43,373 nucleotides of DNA from Planctomycetota bacterium. Lineage in GTDB: Bacteria > Planctomycetota > UBA1135 > JACQFD01. The DNA lies in the NCBI GenBank assembly GCA_016792805.1, contig JAEUHX010000086.1:1-43373 (forward strand), given 5' to 3'. The notes beneath the pieces were generated by a model. The model searched no databases and was not told the origin of the DNA. It was given only the letters and a program-made list of their open reading frames with translations. Position 1 is the stretch's first letter, and every line of letters begins with the position of its first letter. Shown here one piece after another: positions 25,505-35,600 of this stretch. The translations under genes and the position numbers were made by a program.

Positions 25505-25787
25505 GATGAAGACACCTTTGCGTTTGGACCATGGACGCCAGGTCAGCTCGACGTGGCATCACGGGGGCTAGGCATACACACCGAGGGTCACGAACTCTTC
25601 GTTGAGTGTAACGGCCACTCCCGGACTCACGTCAAGCGTGGGCTCGGAACGGAGCCCTGGGTTCCATCGCTGCAAGACCCACCACCCCATACCGGACTTC
25701 GTGCGGAGCTCGCGACGAGAAACCAACCCTGCAGTTGCAAGCCCGCGACTCAATGCCCGGCTGGAGTCAGTTTCCGTTACTCCTGCC
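25505..25787. other. Intergenic region, possible gene remnant
   Basis: A minus-strand frame of 92 codons (25568-25846) crosses the region but overlaps the 3' end of the sigma gene and starts inside it. Its last part (GWWVLQRWNPGLRSEPTLDVSPGVAVTLNEEF, read in pieces) looks more protein-like than its first part. It might be the decayed 5' section of the unknown gene downstream. I see no RNA gene or terminator. Confidence 0.3.
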
Positions 25788-26327
25788 TCAAGTCCCCCTG
25801 CGCTGGAGTTCGCGAAGAAGCCACGCGCGCGCGAAGGCGAAATCACTTTTTACCGTGCGGGGCGAGACGCCGAGCAACGCGGCCACCTCGTCGGTGCCGA
25901 GGCCGGCGTAAAAGCGCATGCGGACCACCTGCGCCGCGCGCGCGTCGTGTTCCTGCAGGCGCGCGAGAGCTGCGTCGAGCGCTTCGAGGTCGTCGGAGCA
26001 GAGCTCTTCTGTAAGGGCCGCCGGCGCTGCAAGGTCGAGCGACACGCGCCCGCGCTCTCCGCCGCGCTTGTTTCGTCCGCGTGCGCGGGCGTGGTCGAGC
26101 AGCACGCGCCGCATCGCCTCCACGGCGGCGGCATAAAAGTGAGCGCGCTCCTCGATCGGGACCTCGCGATGATTTGCAATCCGCAAATACGCCTCGTGGA
26201 CAAGCGCCGTAGCACTCAGCGTGTGGCTCGCCCGCTCAGCTCCCATCTGGCGCTGCGCAGCAGCGCGGAGCTGATCGTACAGTTCCAGCAGCAGCTGGGA
26301 TTGTTTGGATGCGTCAGCGTCGCTCAC
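25788..26327 (-). CDS. ECF sigma factor, planctomycete type (PF07638-like)
   Basis: 179 residues. It has the N-terminus typical of this subfamily: LYDQLRAAAQRQMGAERASHTLSATALVHEAYLRI, then HFYAAAVEAMRRVLLDHARARGRNKRGG. Region 4 is VVRMRFYAGLGTDEVAALLGVSPRTVKSDFAFARAWL. These sigma factors are greatly expanded in Planctomycetes and usually precede Ser/Thr kinases. Here the stop overlaps the start side of nothing downstream, but the gene's stop lies beyond the kinase stop: the two genes are in line on the minus strand with the kinase upstream in transcription order (kinase 30304-26324, sigma 26327-25788, 4-base overlap). Regulation by the kinase is likely, replacing an anti-sigma factor; that part is inference. 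Confidence 0.92.
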   Translation of the reverse strand: MSDADASKQSQLLLELYDQLRAAAQRQMGAERASHTLSATALVHEAYLRIANHREVPIEERAHFYAAAVEAMRRVLLDHARARGRNKRGGERGRVSLDLAAPAALTEELCSDDLEALDAALARLQEHDARAAQVVRMRFYAGLGTDEVAALLGVSPRTVKSDFAFARAWLLRELQRRGT

Positions 26328-29300
26328 CGCGAGGTCTCCGGGAAGGCTTCTTTCACGACGGCCTCGGCTTCGGCGAGGAGCCGGACGACGACGTCGACAG
26401 TTCTGTAGAACTCCGAAGCAGCAAGCTCTCGCGCACGAGTAAGAGCTCGTATCGCTTTCTCGCGTTGATCGAGCTTGGAGTGGATCATCGCGAGCAGCGC
26501 CCAGTCAGCTGGAGAATCAATGTTCTTCGCCCGATGTGAGGCTTCGCTCTCCTCGACCAGCAACAGAGATTCCCCGAACTTCCCTTGCCGGTACATTGCG
26601 GCGCCTAGCGTGCGCCGATACGCAGCGTTCTTGTTGTCAAACTGGACAGCCTTAGCCGCGAGATCAGTGGCGCGCACAATGTCACTCGTTGTCGACGTGG
26701 CATTCGTTAGTAACCTCCAAGCCTCACGGTGAGCAAAATGCTGTTCCGCGTCCGCGAGAATAATCTTCTCCTGCGACTCATGATAGACACGCTCCATGCG
26801 ATCATAGATCAGTGCCAATGAGGCAATCCGCTCCGCCTCGCGGAGCGATGAGTCTGAGCGAATGGAGTTAGCAATTGCATCAAGAGGAACTCCAGCCGCG
26901 ATCGCAGCCTCCAGGCGTGGCTTTAGACTGAGGAGCGCCTTTCGCATCGACTCAGCTGCTGAGTAGCGCTCACGAAATGGAGCGCTGTCCCACACTCGCG
27001 CCGTCCCATCTGCGGAAGCGGTCACAATTCGCTTCCCATTGGGGCTGAATGCGGCGTAGGTGATCTCCTTCTGGTGTTCGCGGAGAGCTATGAGTTCTCT
27101 TCCCCTGCTCACATCCCAAACACGCGCCGTTCCGTCCCGCGATGCTGTGACAACGCGCTTACAGTCTGGGCTAAAGGACGCAGCACAAACAGAACCCACA
27201 TGTCCTCGGAGCGCAAGAATTTGTTGGCCCGTGGAGGCGTCCCAAATGCGAGCAGTCCTGTCCTCAGATGCCGTCAGAACATACGCGTTGTCCGAACTCA
27301 CGTCCGCGGCGAACACTTCTCCCTCATGGCCTGCGAGGCTCGCAAGTAGTTTGCCGGTCTTCAGATCCCACAATCGGACAGTCGTGTCTCCCGATGTAGT
27401 CACAATACGATTGCCGCCACCGATGTATTTGGCCGAGTAGACGGGCTGCGACTCTCGTGAGATCACATCCAACGGCTTGCCGCTCGACGCATCCCAAATT
27501 CGCGCCGTATGATCCCAGGACGCAGTCAGGACTTGAGCGCCATCTGCACTAAAAACCGCGGATGCCACGGTAGCATCATGCCCGCGGAGCACGGCGAGTT
27601 CACTACCAGATGAAACGTCCCAGACGCGTGCTTTGGCGTCTCCCCCGGCAGTGACCACACGGGTGCCGTCTGGACTTAGCGATGCGAAGCGAACCAACGC
27701 GTAATGCCCACGAAGTACGGCGATCGCCCTTCCAGTGTCTAGCTCCCAGATGCGAGAGGTTTGATCGCGAGAGGCCGTTACGGCTCGTGAACTATCGGGG
27801 CCGAATGCAGCGCAGACGACCTCCGATTCATGCCCGCGGAGCTCGATATTCGAAGGCACTTCTCCCCAGAGCCGCATCGTACCGTCATGTGAGGCGGACA
27901 GGATTTGTGCTTCGTGTTCAACGAATCTCCCTAGGTAGACGCTGTCCTCGTGACCACGCAGCCTGAGAACTTCTCCATTAGAGAAGTGCCAAATGCACAG
28001 TGTTCTGTCATTCGAAGTAGTTAGCACTCGAGCGCCGTCTTGGCTGAACTCGACGCTGTTTACTGGTCCCTCGTGAGTCAGCAGTGCGCCTTCTTCGTAA
28101 CCGGAGATTGGATTCCAGAGTCGCGCGGTTCTGTCGTCTGAAGAAGTGACAACTCGAGAATCGTCTGGACTAAATGTGGCATGTTTTACACTACCTGCGT
28201 GGCCGCGAAGCACGACGAGTTCGCGAGCAGTGGAGAAATCCCAGATCCGCGCAGTCTTGTCTTCGGATGCGGTCAGGACGCGAGTGCCATCCCGAGAGAA
28301 CTCAGCGGAATTGACCCATGAATCATGGCCCCTGAGTTGGGCGACCTGCCTGCGCTCGGCAATGTCCCAAAGATATACAAACCCGGCATCTGATCTTGTA
28401 GCAAGTCGTTTGCCGTCCCAACTCGACGCGAGTACACGATGCTCCTCTTGAGTGCTTATAACAACAAGCTCTTTTCCTGTGAGTTGGTCCCACATTCGCA
28501 CAGTCTTGTCCGTCGAGGTCGTCAGTACGTGTGAGCCATCAGACCCGAAGGCAATCGAGAGGATCGAGCCTTCATGCCCTTTTAGAGCGCAGATTTCCTT
28601 GCCGGTCGTCGACTCCAAGACTCGTGGCAAGTTGTCGTCTCCCACAGTTGCAATAAATCGCCCACCACGGCTGATGCAGAGCAGGCGCGAGCTTGCTCCA
28701 GTATGAAAAGCCCTCAAAGAGCTATCACTTTGCGCGCGAAGATAGCTCCACTCCCAGGCACGAAGCTTCTCAGGACACGCATCAAGCCGCTGTCGCGCGG
28801 TCGATACTTCGTTGGAGTGTAATGCCGCGTCTGCAGCAGCAATATTCGCAAAATAGGCTTCCTGTTCTCGCTCCTCGGCGAGCCTCTCGGCGAGCTTCCG
28901 TTGGTCATCGGCCTCGCGAGCACTCTTCTCAGCGGCTGCCCGTCTGTCTTCTGCGATCTTAGCCAACCGAGCCTGCTCGGTAGCGTTTCTCGTCGCCTCG
29001 TCAGCGCGCCCTTTCTCGGCGACTGCACGGTCGGCATCGGCCGCCGCTCGACGCTGAGATTCTTGAAACCAAGCGCCGAATCCAAGAAGTGTAACCAGCA
29101 CAACCGCCGCCGCTGCCGCCACGGGCCCACGATTGCGGCGAACGAACTTCTGGATTCGATAGAGCGCCGACGGCGGCGCCGCGAGAACCGCCTCGCCGCT
29201 CATGTGCCTTTCCACATCTTCCGCAAGACTGGTCGGCGTCGCGTACCGACGCGTGCGGTCCTTCTCGAGGCACTTCATCACAATCCAGTCGAGGTCGCCG

Positions 29301-30304
29301 CGCAGCAGCAGCCCGAGACGCCCCACCTCCGTGCCGCGCTGGGCGGCGACGGTGGTCGCCTGTTTCCCGAGCGTCGCAAGGCGCGTGCTCGGCTTCGGCG
29401 GCTCCACCTCGCGGATCATTCTGTGAATCTCCGCAAAGCCTCCCGAAAGGAGCTGCTCGCGTGTGAGCGGCGTCGTCCCCGTGAGCAGCTCGTAAAGCAT
29501 CACTCCGAGACTATACAGATCGCTGCGCGTATCCACGTCAACGCCCGACATCTCCGCCTGCTCGGGGCTCATGTAGAGCGGCGTCCCAATCATCTGTCGA
29601 AACTCAGTAAAGAGCGTCCGCTGCGTCAGCGGTGTATGAGTTGCTTTCGCCACGCCGAAATCAATCACCTTCGGCACGGGCTTCCCGTCGATCACCGTCA
29701 CGAGCACGTTGCTCGGCTTCAAATCGCGGTGGATCACCCCCTTGTGATGCGCATGCTGCACCGCCCGGCAGATATCCATAAAAAGCCCGAGTCGTTCGCG
29801 CGTTGTAAGCTTTGCACGATCACAATACTCCGTGATCGGATCGCCGCGAACGAGCTCCATCACGAAGTACGGCCGTCCCGAGGCCGTCGTGCCCGCGTCG
29901 AGCACCTTTGCAATATTCGGGTGCTCCATCAGCGCAAGCGCCTGCCGCTCCTGCTCGAAGCGCGCCACCACCTGCTTCGTGTCCATCCCGAGTTTCACAA
30001 TTTTCAGCGCCACGCGACGGCGCACCGGCTCCTCCTGCTCCGCCATGAAGACGACGCCCATGCCCCCTTCACCGATGCGCTCGAGCAGCTTGTACGCCCC
30101 GATGCGCGAGCCGGGGGCTTCCGCGAGTTCCGGTCCATCGGTGAGTTCCGGCGACGTCTGCGACCCCAGGAGCGACTCCACCTCGCGCCGCAGCTCCACG
30201 TTCCCCGCGCATTCCCGATCGAGAAACGACGCCCGCGCCTCGATGGGCAGCTGGCGGGCTGCATCGAAGAGCTCTCGGATCTGTTGCCAATCTTGGTTTC
30301 GCAT
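26324..30304 (-). CDS. Giant Ser/Thr protein kinase with 14 WD40 blades
   Basis: 1326 residues from the ATG at 30304 (a TTG two codons earlier is also possible). An N-terminal helical segment (QQIRELFDAARQL) precedes the kinase domain at about residues 68-340: GEGGMGVVF, VALK Lys101, HRDLKPSN (192-199), DFG (215-217), GTPLYMSPEQ. A single transmembrane helix (GPVAAAAAVVLVTLLGFGAW) and a charged Ala/Arg/Glu coiled-coil follow. Then come about 14 WD40 blades, most with 'LRGH....V....FS.DG..V.T.S.D.TAR.WD', enough for two seven-bladed propellers. The C-terminus ends in TPR-like helices (AYRRTLGAAMYRQGKFGESL). The gene overlaps the sigma factor gene downstream by 4 bases, so kinase and sigma factor are co-translated. 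Confidence 0.93.
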   Translation of the reverse strand: MRNQDWQQIRELFDAARQLPIEARASFLDRECAGNVELRREVESLLGSQTSPELTDGPELAEAPGSRIGAYKLLERIGEGGMGVVFMAEQEEPVRRRVALKIVKLGMDTKQVVARFEQERQALALMEHPNIAKVLDAGTTASGRPYFVMELVRGDPITEYCDRAKLTTRERLGLFMDICRAVQHAHHKGVIHRDLKPSNVLVTVIDGKPVPKVIDFGVAKATHTPLTQRTLFTEFRQMIGTPLYMSPEQAEMSGVDVDTRSDLYSLGVMLYELLTGTTPLTREQLLSGGFAEIHRMIREVEPPKPSTRLATLGKQATTVAAQRGTEVGRLGLLLRGDLDWIVMKCLEKDRTRRYATPTSLAEDVERHMSGEAVLAAPPSALYRIQKFVRRNRGPVAAAAAVVLVTLLGFGAWFQESQRRAAADADRAVAEKGRADEATRNATEQARLAKIAEDRRAAAEKSAREADDQRKLAERLAEEREQEAYFANIAAADAALHSNEVSTARQRLDACPEKLRAWEWSYLRAQSDSSLRAFHTGASSRLLCISRGGRFIATVGDDNLPRVLESTTGKEICALKGHEGSILSIAFGSDGSHVLTTSTDKTVRMWDQLTGKELVVISTQEEHRVLASSWDGKRLATRSDAGFVYLWDIAERRQVAQLRGHDSWVNSAEFSRDGTRVLTASEDKTARIWDFSTARELVVLRGHAGSVKHATFSPDDSRVVTSSDDRTARLWNPISGYEEGALLTHEGPVNSVEFSQDGARVLTTSNDRTLCIWHFSNGEVLRLRGHEDSVYLGRFVEHEAQILSASHDGTMRLWGEVPSNIELRGHESEVVCAAFGPDSSRAVTASRDQTSRIWELDTGRAIAVLRGHYALVRFASLSPDGTRVVTAGGDAKARVWDVSSGSELAVLRGHDATVASAVFSADGAQVLTASWDHTARIWDASSGKPLDVISRESQPVYSAKYIGGGNRIVTTSGDTTVRLWDLKTGKLLASLAGHEGEVFAADVSSDNAYVLTASEDRTARIWDASTGQQILALRGHVGSVCAASFSPDCKRVVTASRDGTARVWDVSRGRELIALREHQKEITYAAFSPNGKRIVTASADGTARVWDSAPFRERYSAAESMRKALLSLKPRLEAAIAAGVPLDAIANSIRSDSSLREAERIASLALIYDRMERVYHESQEKIILADAEQHFAHREAWRLLTNATSTTSDIVRATDLAAKAVQFDNKNAAYRRTLGAAMYRQGKFGESLLLVEESEASHRAKNIDSPADWALLAMIHSKLDQREKAIRALTRARELAASEFYRTVDVVVRLLAEAEAVVKEAFPETSR

Positions 30305-30690
30305 GTTCAACGCTGGGCGGGCCAGAGGGACGTTTGTGCTGCGGTCGTTCGGCGCCGGGGTCGCCGGACGGCGGCACCGGACGCGGCGCTGCCCCCCAAG
30401 CGACGCCCAGGTCGTTGCGGGGCAGGACTGTTCACGCGGGCGGACGACGCGGTCGCTGACCGCTGCATCGCACCAGGCCTATCGTAGGCAGCGCGGCGTC
30501 GGGCGTCCCGAACCAGCCGAGAAGCGCAGGCGTTGCGCCACGAAGCGTGGTCGGAGGCGCCGCGCCCCGAGAATCGCTTACGGAGTCTTCCCGCGGGCTG
30601 CGGGTGAGTCGGTGTGAGCGCGCCTCGCGCTCGAGTCCCTTCCTCAGTCGGCCCTTCGCCGACGCTCTCTCTGGTCCCCTGGAGATCGCC
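30305..30690. other. Divergent intergenic region
   Basis: About 385 very G+C-rich bases between the divergent kinase-WD40 and collagen-like genes. An open plus-strand frame joins the collagen-like gene from 30547, but the residues before 30691 are Arg/Ser-rich and end right before a natural signal-like start, so I leave them out. No conserved RNA, terminator or promoter consensus could be recognised; it must hold both promoters. Confidence 0.45.
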
Positions 30691-32592
30691 ATGCTTTCCA
30701 CAGCTCTCAGCTCGCTCCTCATGCTCTTCGGAGGCAGCGATGCCTCGCTGGTCGACGACGCCTACACGCTACCGGTTGCAACTACAAAGAACTTCGGAAA
30801 GGCCACAACTCTGAAGCTCGCCGGAGCCGGCAGTCGCGCGCTGTTGAAGTTTAACTTATCGAACCTCCCGCCGGGCATCACCGGACCACAGATCGAGAAA
30901 GCACAGCTCCAGCTTTTCGTGAACAAAGTCACCGCGGCTGGGGCAGTCGACGTCTTCTCGCTATCCGGGATTTGGAACGAGAACGCGGTGACGGCCGGTT
31001 TCGGGCCGACTCTCGGATCGCCGGCTGCAACCAATACGCTCATTAGCAAAACGGATGTCTATGATTTTGTGAGCATAGATATTACGAATCTCGTTCGCGC
31101 GTGGGTGGATGGGCTGCTTACCAATGACGGTCTCGCCGTCACGCCGAGCAATGGATCGAGCCTTATCGCCGAGTTCGACAGCAAGGAGAATTCCAAGACT
31201 GCCCATGAGCCGGCGCTTCGACTGGTGCTGAAGTCAACTGCGGTGCCAGGGGCGACCGGCCCCGCAGGTCCCAGCGGTCCAGCGGGTCCTGTGGGTCCTC
31301 AGGGGCCCAAGGGTGATACGGGCGCGACGGGTCCGGCTGGTGCGCCCGGCTCGACCGGCCCGGCGGGCGCAACTGGACCCGCGGGCGCAGCTGGCGCCAC
31401 GGGTCCTGCCGGTCCGCAGGGGCCCAAGGGTGATACAGGCGCGGCGGGTCCTGCTGGGGCAACCGGTCCCGCAGGCCCCAGCGGTCCAGCGGGTCCTGCG
31501 GGTGCCGCCGGCCCGACCGGCCCCGCGGGCGCGAATGGAGCGACGGGTCCCGCCGGTCCTCCCGGAGCCTCGCCCTTCACACTCAATGGGACGTCCGCTG
31601 TCTACACAGCGGGCAATGTGGGAGTCGGCACTTCGTCTCCAGCGAACAAGCTCGACGTTGCGGGCACGACACGTCTCTCGGGTCGGACGATCATCTCCGG
31701 CACAGCGCCCATCGGAAGCTCGGGTTCCAGCCTCTGGATCAACGGGAATGACAACGGCGCCCTTCTCCCGGCGGGAACGCCCGAGCTCGGAATTCGTATC
31801 TTCAATAATGCGAGCGCTCCGGGGCAGTCCACGATTCAAGCTTGGAACTACCAATCAAATACTGGCCGCGACATTATTATCAACGACGCCGGCGGCAATG
31901 TCGGAATCGGAACCGCGTCTCCGACCACGAAGCTGGATGTGAACGGCACGGCGCGAGTCAGCGGCCGGATGACCCTATCCGGCACCGCGCCCATCGGAGG
32001 CTCGGGTTCCAGCCTCTGGATCAACGGGAATGACAACGGCGCCCTTCTCCCGGCGGGAACACCCGAGCTCGGAATTCGTATTTTCAATAATGCGAGCGCT
32101 CCGGGGCAGTCCACGATTCAAGCTTGGAACTACCAATCAAATACTGGCCGCGACATCGTTATCAATGATGCTGGTGGTGGTGTTGCAATCGGCACCTCCC
32201 TTGTGACTGCGGGTTTCAAGCTCGAGGTTGGTGGCAGTATCCGCTGCACGAGCCTGACACAGACATCGGCGCGTGAGTTCAAGCAAGACATCGCGCCGCT
32301 CGCGGGTGCGCTCGACGCAATCCTGAAGCTCCAGGGAGTCTCGTACTCGTGGAACGATAAGGCTCCGGAGCAAGTTCAGGGACAGCGGGATATCGGCTTC
32401 ATCGCGGACGAAGTGAACTTGGTCTTCCCCGAGATCGTCGCCAAGGATACTCAAGGCAAGGCGCTCGGAATCGACTACGGAAAGATCACTCCTGTTGCGG
32501 TCGAGGCCATCAAGGAACTCAAGGCTGAGAACGATCAGCTGAAGGCACGTCTCGCGAGAATCGAAGCACTCCTCGCGGAACAGGCGAAGTAG
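30691..32592 (+). CDS. Secreted collagen-like fibre protein with self-cleaving S74 chaperone domain
   Basis: 633 residues from the ATG at 30691, which has GGAG six bases upstream and a short hydrophobic start (LSTALSSLLMLFGGSDA). Residues ~20-180 form a DNRLRE/CBM96-like jelly roll (ALLKFNLSNLPPG, VSIDITNLVRAWVDG). Residues ~185-292 are Gly-X-Y collagen repeats, many GPAGP, GPQGPKGDTG. Then two 94-residue beta units of trimeric-fibre type (NVGVGTSSPANKLDV / NVGIGTASPTTKLDV). The end (~525-633) is an intramolecular chaperone (Peptidase_S74) with the Ser526-Lys531 dyad in SAREFK, GFIADEV and a C-terminal coiled coil. Known S74 domains trimerise fibres and cleave themselves off. Likely an exported trimeric fibre on the cell surface; phage tail-fibre origin is possible. 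Confidence 0.9.
   Translation: MLSTALSSLLMLFGGSDASLVDDAYTLPVATTKNFGKATTLKLAGAGSRALLKFNLSNLPPGITGPQIEKAQLQLFVNKVTAAGAVDVFSLSGIWNENAVTAGFGPTLGSPAATNTLISKTDVYDFVSIDITNLVRAWVDGLLTNDGLAVTPSNGSSLIAEFDSKENSKTAHEPALRLVLKSTAVPGATGPAGPSGPAGPVGPQGPKGDTGATGPAGAPGSTGPAGATGPAGAAGATGPAGPQGPKGDTGAAGPAGATGPAGPSGPAGPAGAAGPTGPAGANGATGPAGPPGASPFTLNGTSAVYTAGNVGVGTSSPANKLDVAGTTRLSGRTIISGTAPIGSSGSSLWINGNDNGALLPAGTPELGIRIFNNASAPGQSTIQAWNYQSNTGRDIIINDAGGNVGIGTASPTTKLDVNGTARVSGRMTLSGTAPIGGSGSSLWINGNDNGALLPAGTPELGIRIFNNASAPGQSTIQAWNYQSNTGRDIVINDAGGGVAIGTSLVTAGFKLEVGGSIRCTSLTQTSAREFKQDIAPLAGALDAILKLQGVSYSWNDKAPEQVQGQRDIGFIADEVNLVFPEIVAKDTQGKALGIDYGKITPVAVEAIKELKAENDQLKARLARIEALLAEQAK
31696..32154 (+). repeat. Direct repeat of ~177 bases within the fibre gene (period 282)
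   Basis: Positions 31696-31872 recur at 31978-32154 with about four differences, the rest of the 282-base period being less conserved. It encodes the two 94-residue beta units of the fibre protein. The near identity points to recent duplication or gene conversion, and the copies could recombine to add or remove a unit. Confidence 0.9.
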
Positions 32593-32632
32593 AAAGCTTC
32601 GACGATTCCAAGCCGTCGAAAGCAGCTCCATG

Positions 32633-32662
32633 CCGCCGCAGCTCCCAATGGAGCTGCGGCGG
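32633..32662. terminator. Strong bidirectional hairpin terminator
   Basis: Perfect 13-base-pair stem (CCGCCGCAGCTCC / GGAGCTGCGGCGG) with a four-base CAAT loop, between the convergent fibre gene (stop 32592) and kinase gene (stop 32665). A short T stretch follows on the plus side. It probably ends transcription from both directions. Confidence 0.85.
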
Positions 32663-32664
32663 TT

Positions 32665-35600
32665 TCATGATCGAGTTGTTACCTTACTCAGCACCCGCCC
32701 CAAGAAGATCTGCCGCGCCACCTTGCGTTCGAAATCCGTGAGCGTCGAATCGCTCGATATGTGAGCTGCGACTTTCTCCGAGTCATGCAGCTCTTCGAAG
32801 AGCTTTGCTACAAGTGGCTTGATGCGCTCGAGCGCCACCTTACGATTCGCTCGCGCCGCGAGGCGAGTACGCACCGGCTGCGGCTCCCAAACCCGCGCAG
32901 TGCCGTCTCCGCCCGACGAGATGAGACGCTCTCCGCTCGGATCCCAAGCAAGTTTCCAAACGTGCCCGGTGTGCCCCGTCAGTCGACCGACCGGATCAAA
33001 CGTGGCGGTGTCCCATAGTCTAATTGTATGATCGTGGCCGCCGCTCGCAAGGCGTTTCCCGTCGGGGCTGAACGCAAGTGTATACACCTCGAGGTCGTGG
33101 CCCTCGAGAGCCGCGATCAGCGCGCCGCTTGCGACATCCCATATGCGGATCGCCGGCTCATCGCCGGTCGTCGCGAGCTGCCGGCTATCTCGGTTGAACG
33201 CGACTGCAGAGGTGCCCCCCGAGTCAAAGCGTCGCAGCTCCACGAGTGAATTCGCGTCGTGGACGGCCGTGAACGCCCTTCCCTTGATGAACTCCGACCT
33301 AGTCCCGATGGCAAGCAGCTTTCCATCAGGGCTCCAATCCACAGAATAGGCATACGCTGTGGGTATGACTCCGATCTCCTTTCCCGACTCGACCGCCCGA
33401 ATGGAGACTCCAGTTGGGTCCGATTGCACCGCGATCTTGGTGCCGGTCGGATCAAAAGCGATTGATATGCCAGTGCTCGAAAGTTGAGTTCGAGAGATCC
33501 GACCCGTGCAAGTGTTCAGCAAGAATAAGAAGTTACTCTTCGATGATTCCTTCGCTTGGCGCATGACACTTGCCGCCAGCGTGGCACCGTCTGGCGACGC
33601 CGCAAGTGAGTAGACGGCGTCTTCGGCCTCCAGGCAGCTCGCAATCAGATCCCCGGAGTCAGAATCCCAGAGGCGCAGCGCCCCAGGAAGCCCTCGAAGT
33701 CCATCCCAGGCTCCCGTGGCGATAGCACCCATCGACCTCATGGGTACGGCACCTCGTAGCGACCCCGCGTGTCCTACGAGGCACTGGGTGAATCTCGAAT
33801 CGAGGTTCCACGACACGAGCGACCCATTGATCTCCAATCCTGCGACCTCGCGGTCCGAGAGAAAGGCCAAGGCAGTGGAGCTGAGATCGTGAGTTCCGAA
33901 CGTGTCCAGCAGAGTCGCTGTCTTGATATTCCACACTCGAACATTACGGTCTTGGGCAAGTGTTGCGATCAGCTCACAACTCGGGCTGAATGCTACAGAA
34001 ACTACCTCTTTGTCGTGTGGCAGAGTGGCGATGCAGGTCGGGGGCCGCGTTGACAAATCCCACACTCGGGCTTTCGCGCTTGCAGATCCCGTGGCGAAGT
34101 AGCGTCCGTCTCTCGAGAACACGACCTGAGTGAGGCTCCTCACTTCAGAGCCATGCAGAGACGTAATCACCTCAAGCGTCGACGTGTTATAGAGCCATAA
34201 TGCCGGCTGAGGAATGGACACCTGCGCAGCAACGATGGACCCGTCGTGGCTGAAATAGAGAGCATCCACTGAAGTCTGCTCAAGCATGCGGCCATGGAAC
34301 GCCTGGACCTGGGGATCCCAGACGGCAACCCCGTGGGGTTCGCAGCTCAGAAACACAGATCCAGTGGGACTCGGCCAGGCCGTGCGCGAACGCACTTCAG
34401 GTATAGCCGGGTCAAGAAGGGGAACGGCCGCCGAGCCTGTGCCGCCCCCCGTAGCGGTCTCCCATTGTGAAAAGAAGGTAGCGTCGAGCTTATACCGCGG
34501 GCCGAGAATTGTGTACGATCCGGAAACCATTTGTAACCGATTTCCGTCAATGGAAAGCGATGAGAGCGTCCGATCTGCATCGAGTGCAGGATGCGGGTAT
34601 TGGGCAAGAAGCTCCCCATTCTCCATGCTCCACTGGCATGATTGTGAACCTCTTGAATAGTCGAAGGTCCAATAGGAGCGCCCGTCCGCAACGGGCACGA
34701 GCTCCATCCGGTGAGCCCAATAGTATCGACTTCCCTGCGGCAAATCTCTTTTGTGATTTCTAAAAACTGCGTCGAGCCGCGCCGAGAGCACGCGCCACTC
34801 CCACCCGCGCAGCATCGCCGGAGCAGAGCGCAGAAAATCGCGCGCCGCCAATAGCTGGGATCGCTCGACTGCGCCATCGGCGAGAAGCAAGTTGGCCGAG
34901 TAGGCTTGGCGCATCGACTCATCGGCTCTGCGCTCCGCAGCGCGCGCTTGCCACAGCGTTCCCGACATGCCGGCGCATAACGTAACTAAAACTGCTGCGG
35001 CTCCGATCGCGAGCGCGCGATTGCGCCGCAGCGCCTTCACCAGACGATATGTAGCACTCGCCGGCCGCGCGGCGATCGGCCGGTGTTCCAGATGCCTCCG
35101 AAGATCTGCGGCTAGCGCTGCGGCGGATTCGTAGCGCCGCGCCGGATCCTTCTCCATCGCCTTCAGGACAATGGTGTCGACGTCTCCACGGAACTGCGGC
35201 TTCAATCGATGAAGCGGTATCGGCTCGCTCTGCGCAAGCAAGCGCATTGCGGCAGCGATCTGTAGCCCTGCAAGCTCGAAGGGCATCCGACCAGTGAGCA
35301 ATAAGTAAGCAGTCACTCCAAGCGCATACACATCACTCTTCGCTGTAACCGCAGAGGATTCGCCCGAGAGCTGCTCGGGCGCCATGTAGGCGAGCGTTCC
35401 GACCAGCTCCCCTGTCTGGGTCATCATGGTCGAGACCAAGGTCGACGTGTCGCTTGCCCGCGCGACCCCGAAGTCGAGCACTTTCGCCCTGCCTCGTGAA
35501 TCGACGAGAATATTGGCGGGCTTCAGGTCGCGATGCACAATTCCACGCTCGTGGGCGTGGTGAACTGCGTCGGCAATCTCGGCGAGGATTGCCAGCTTCT

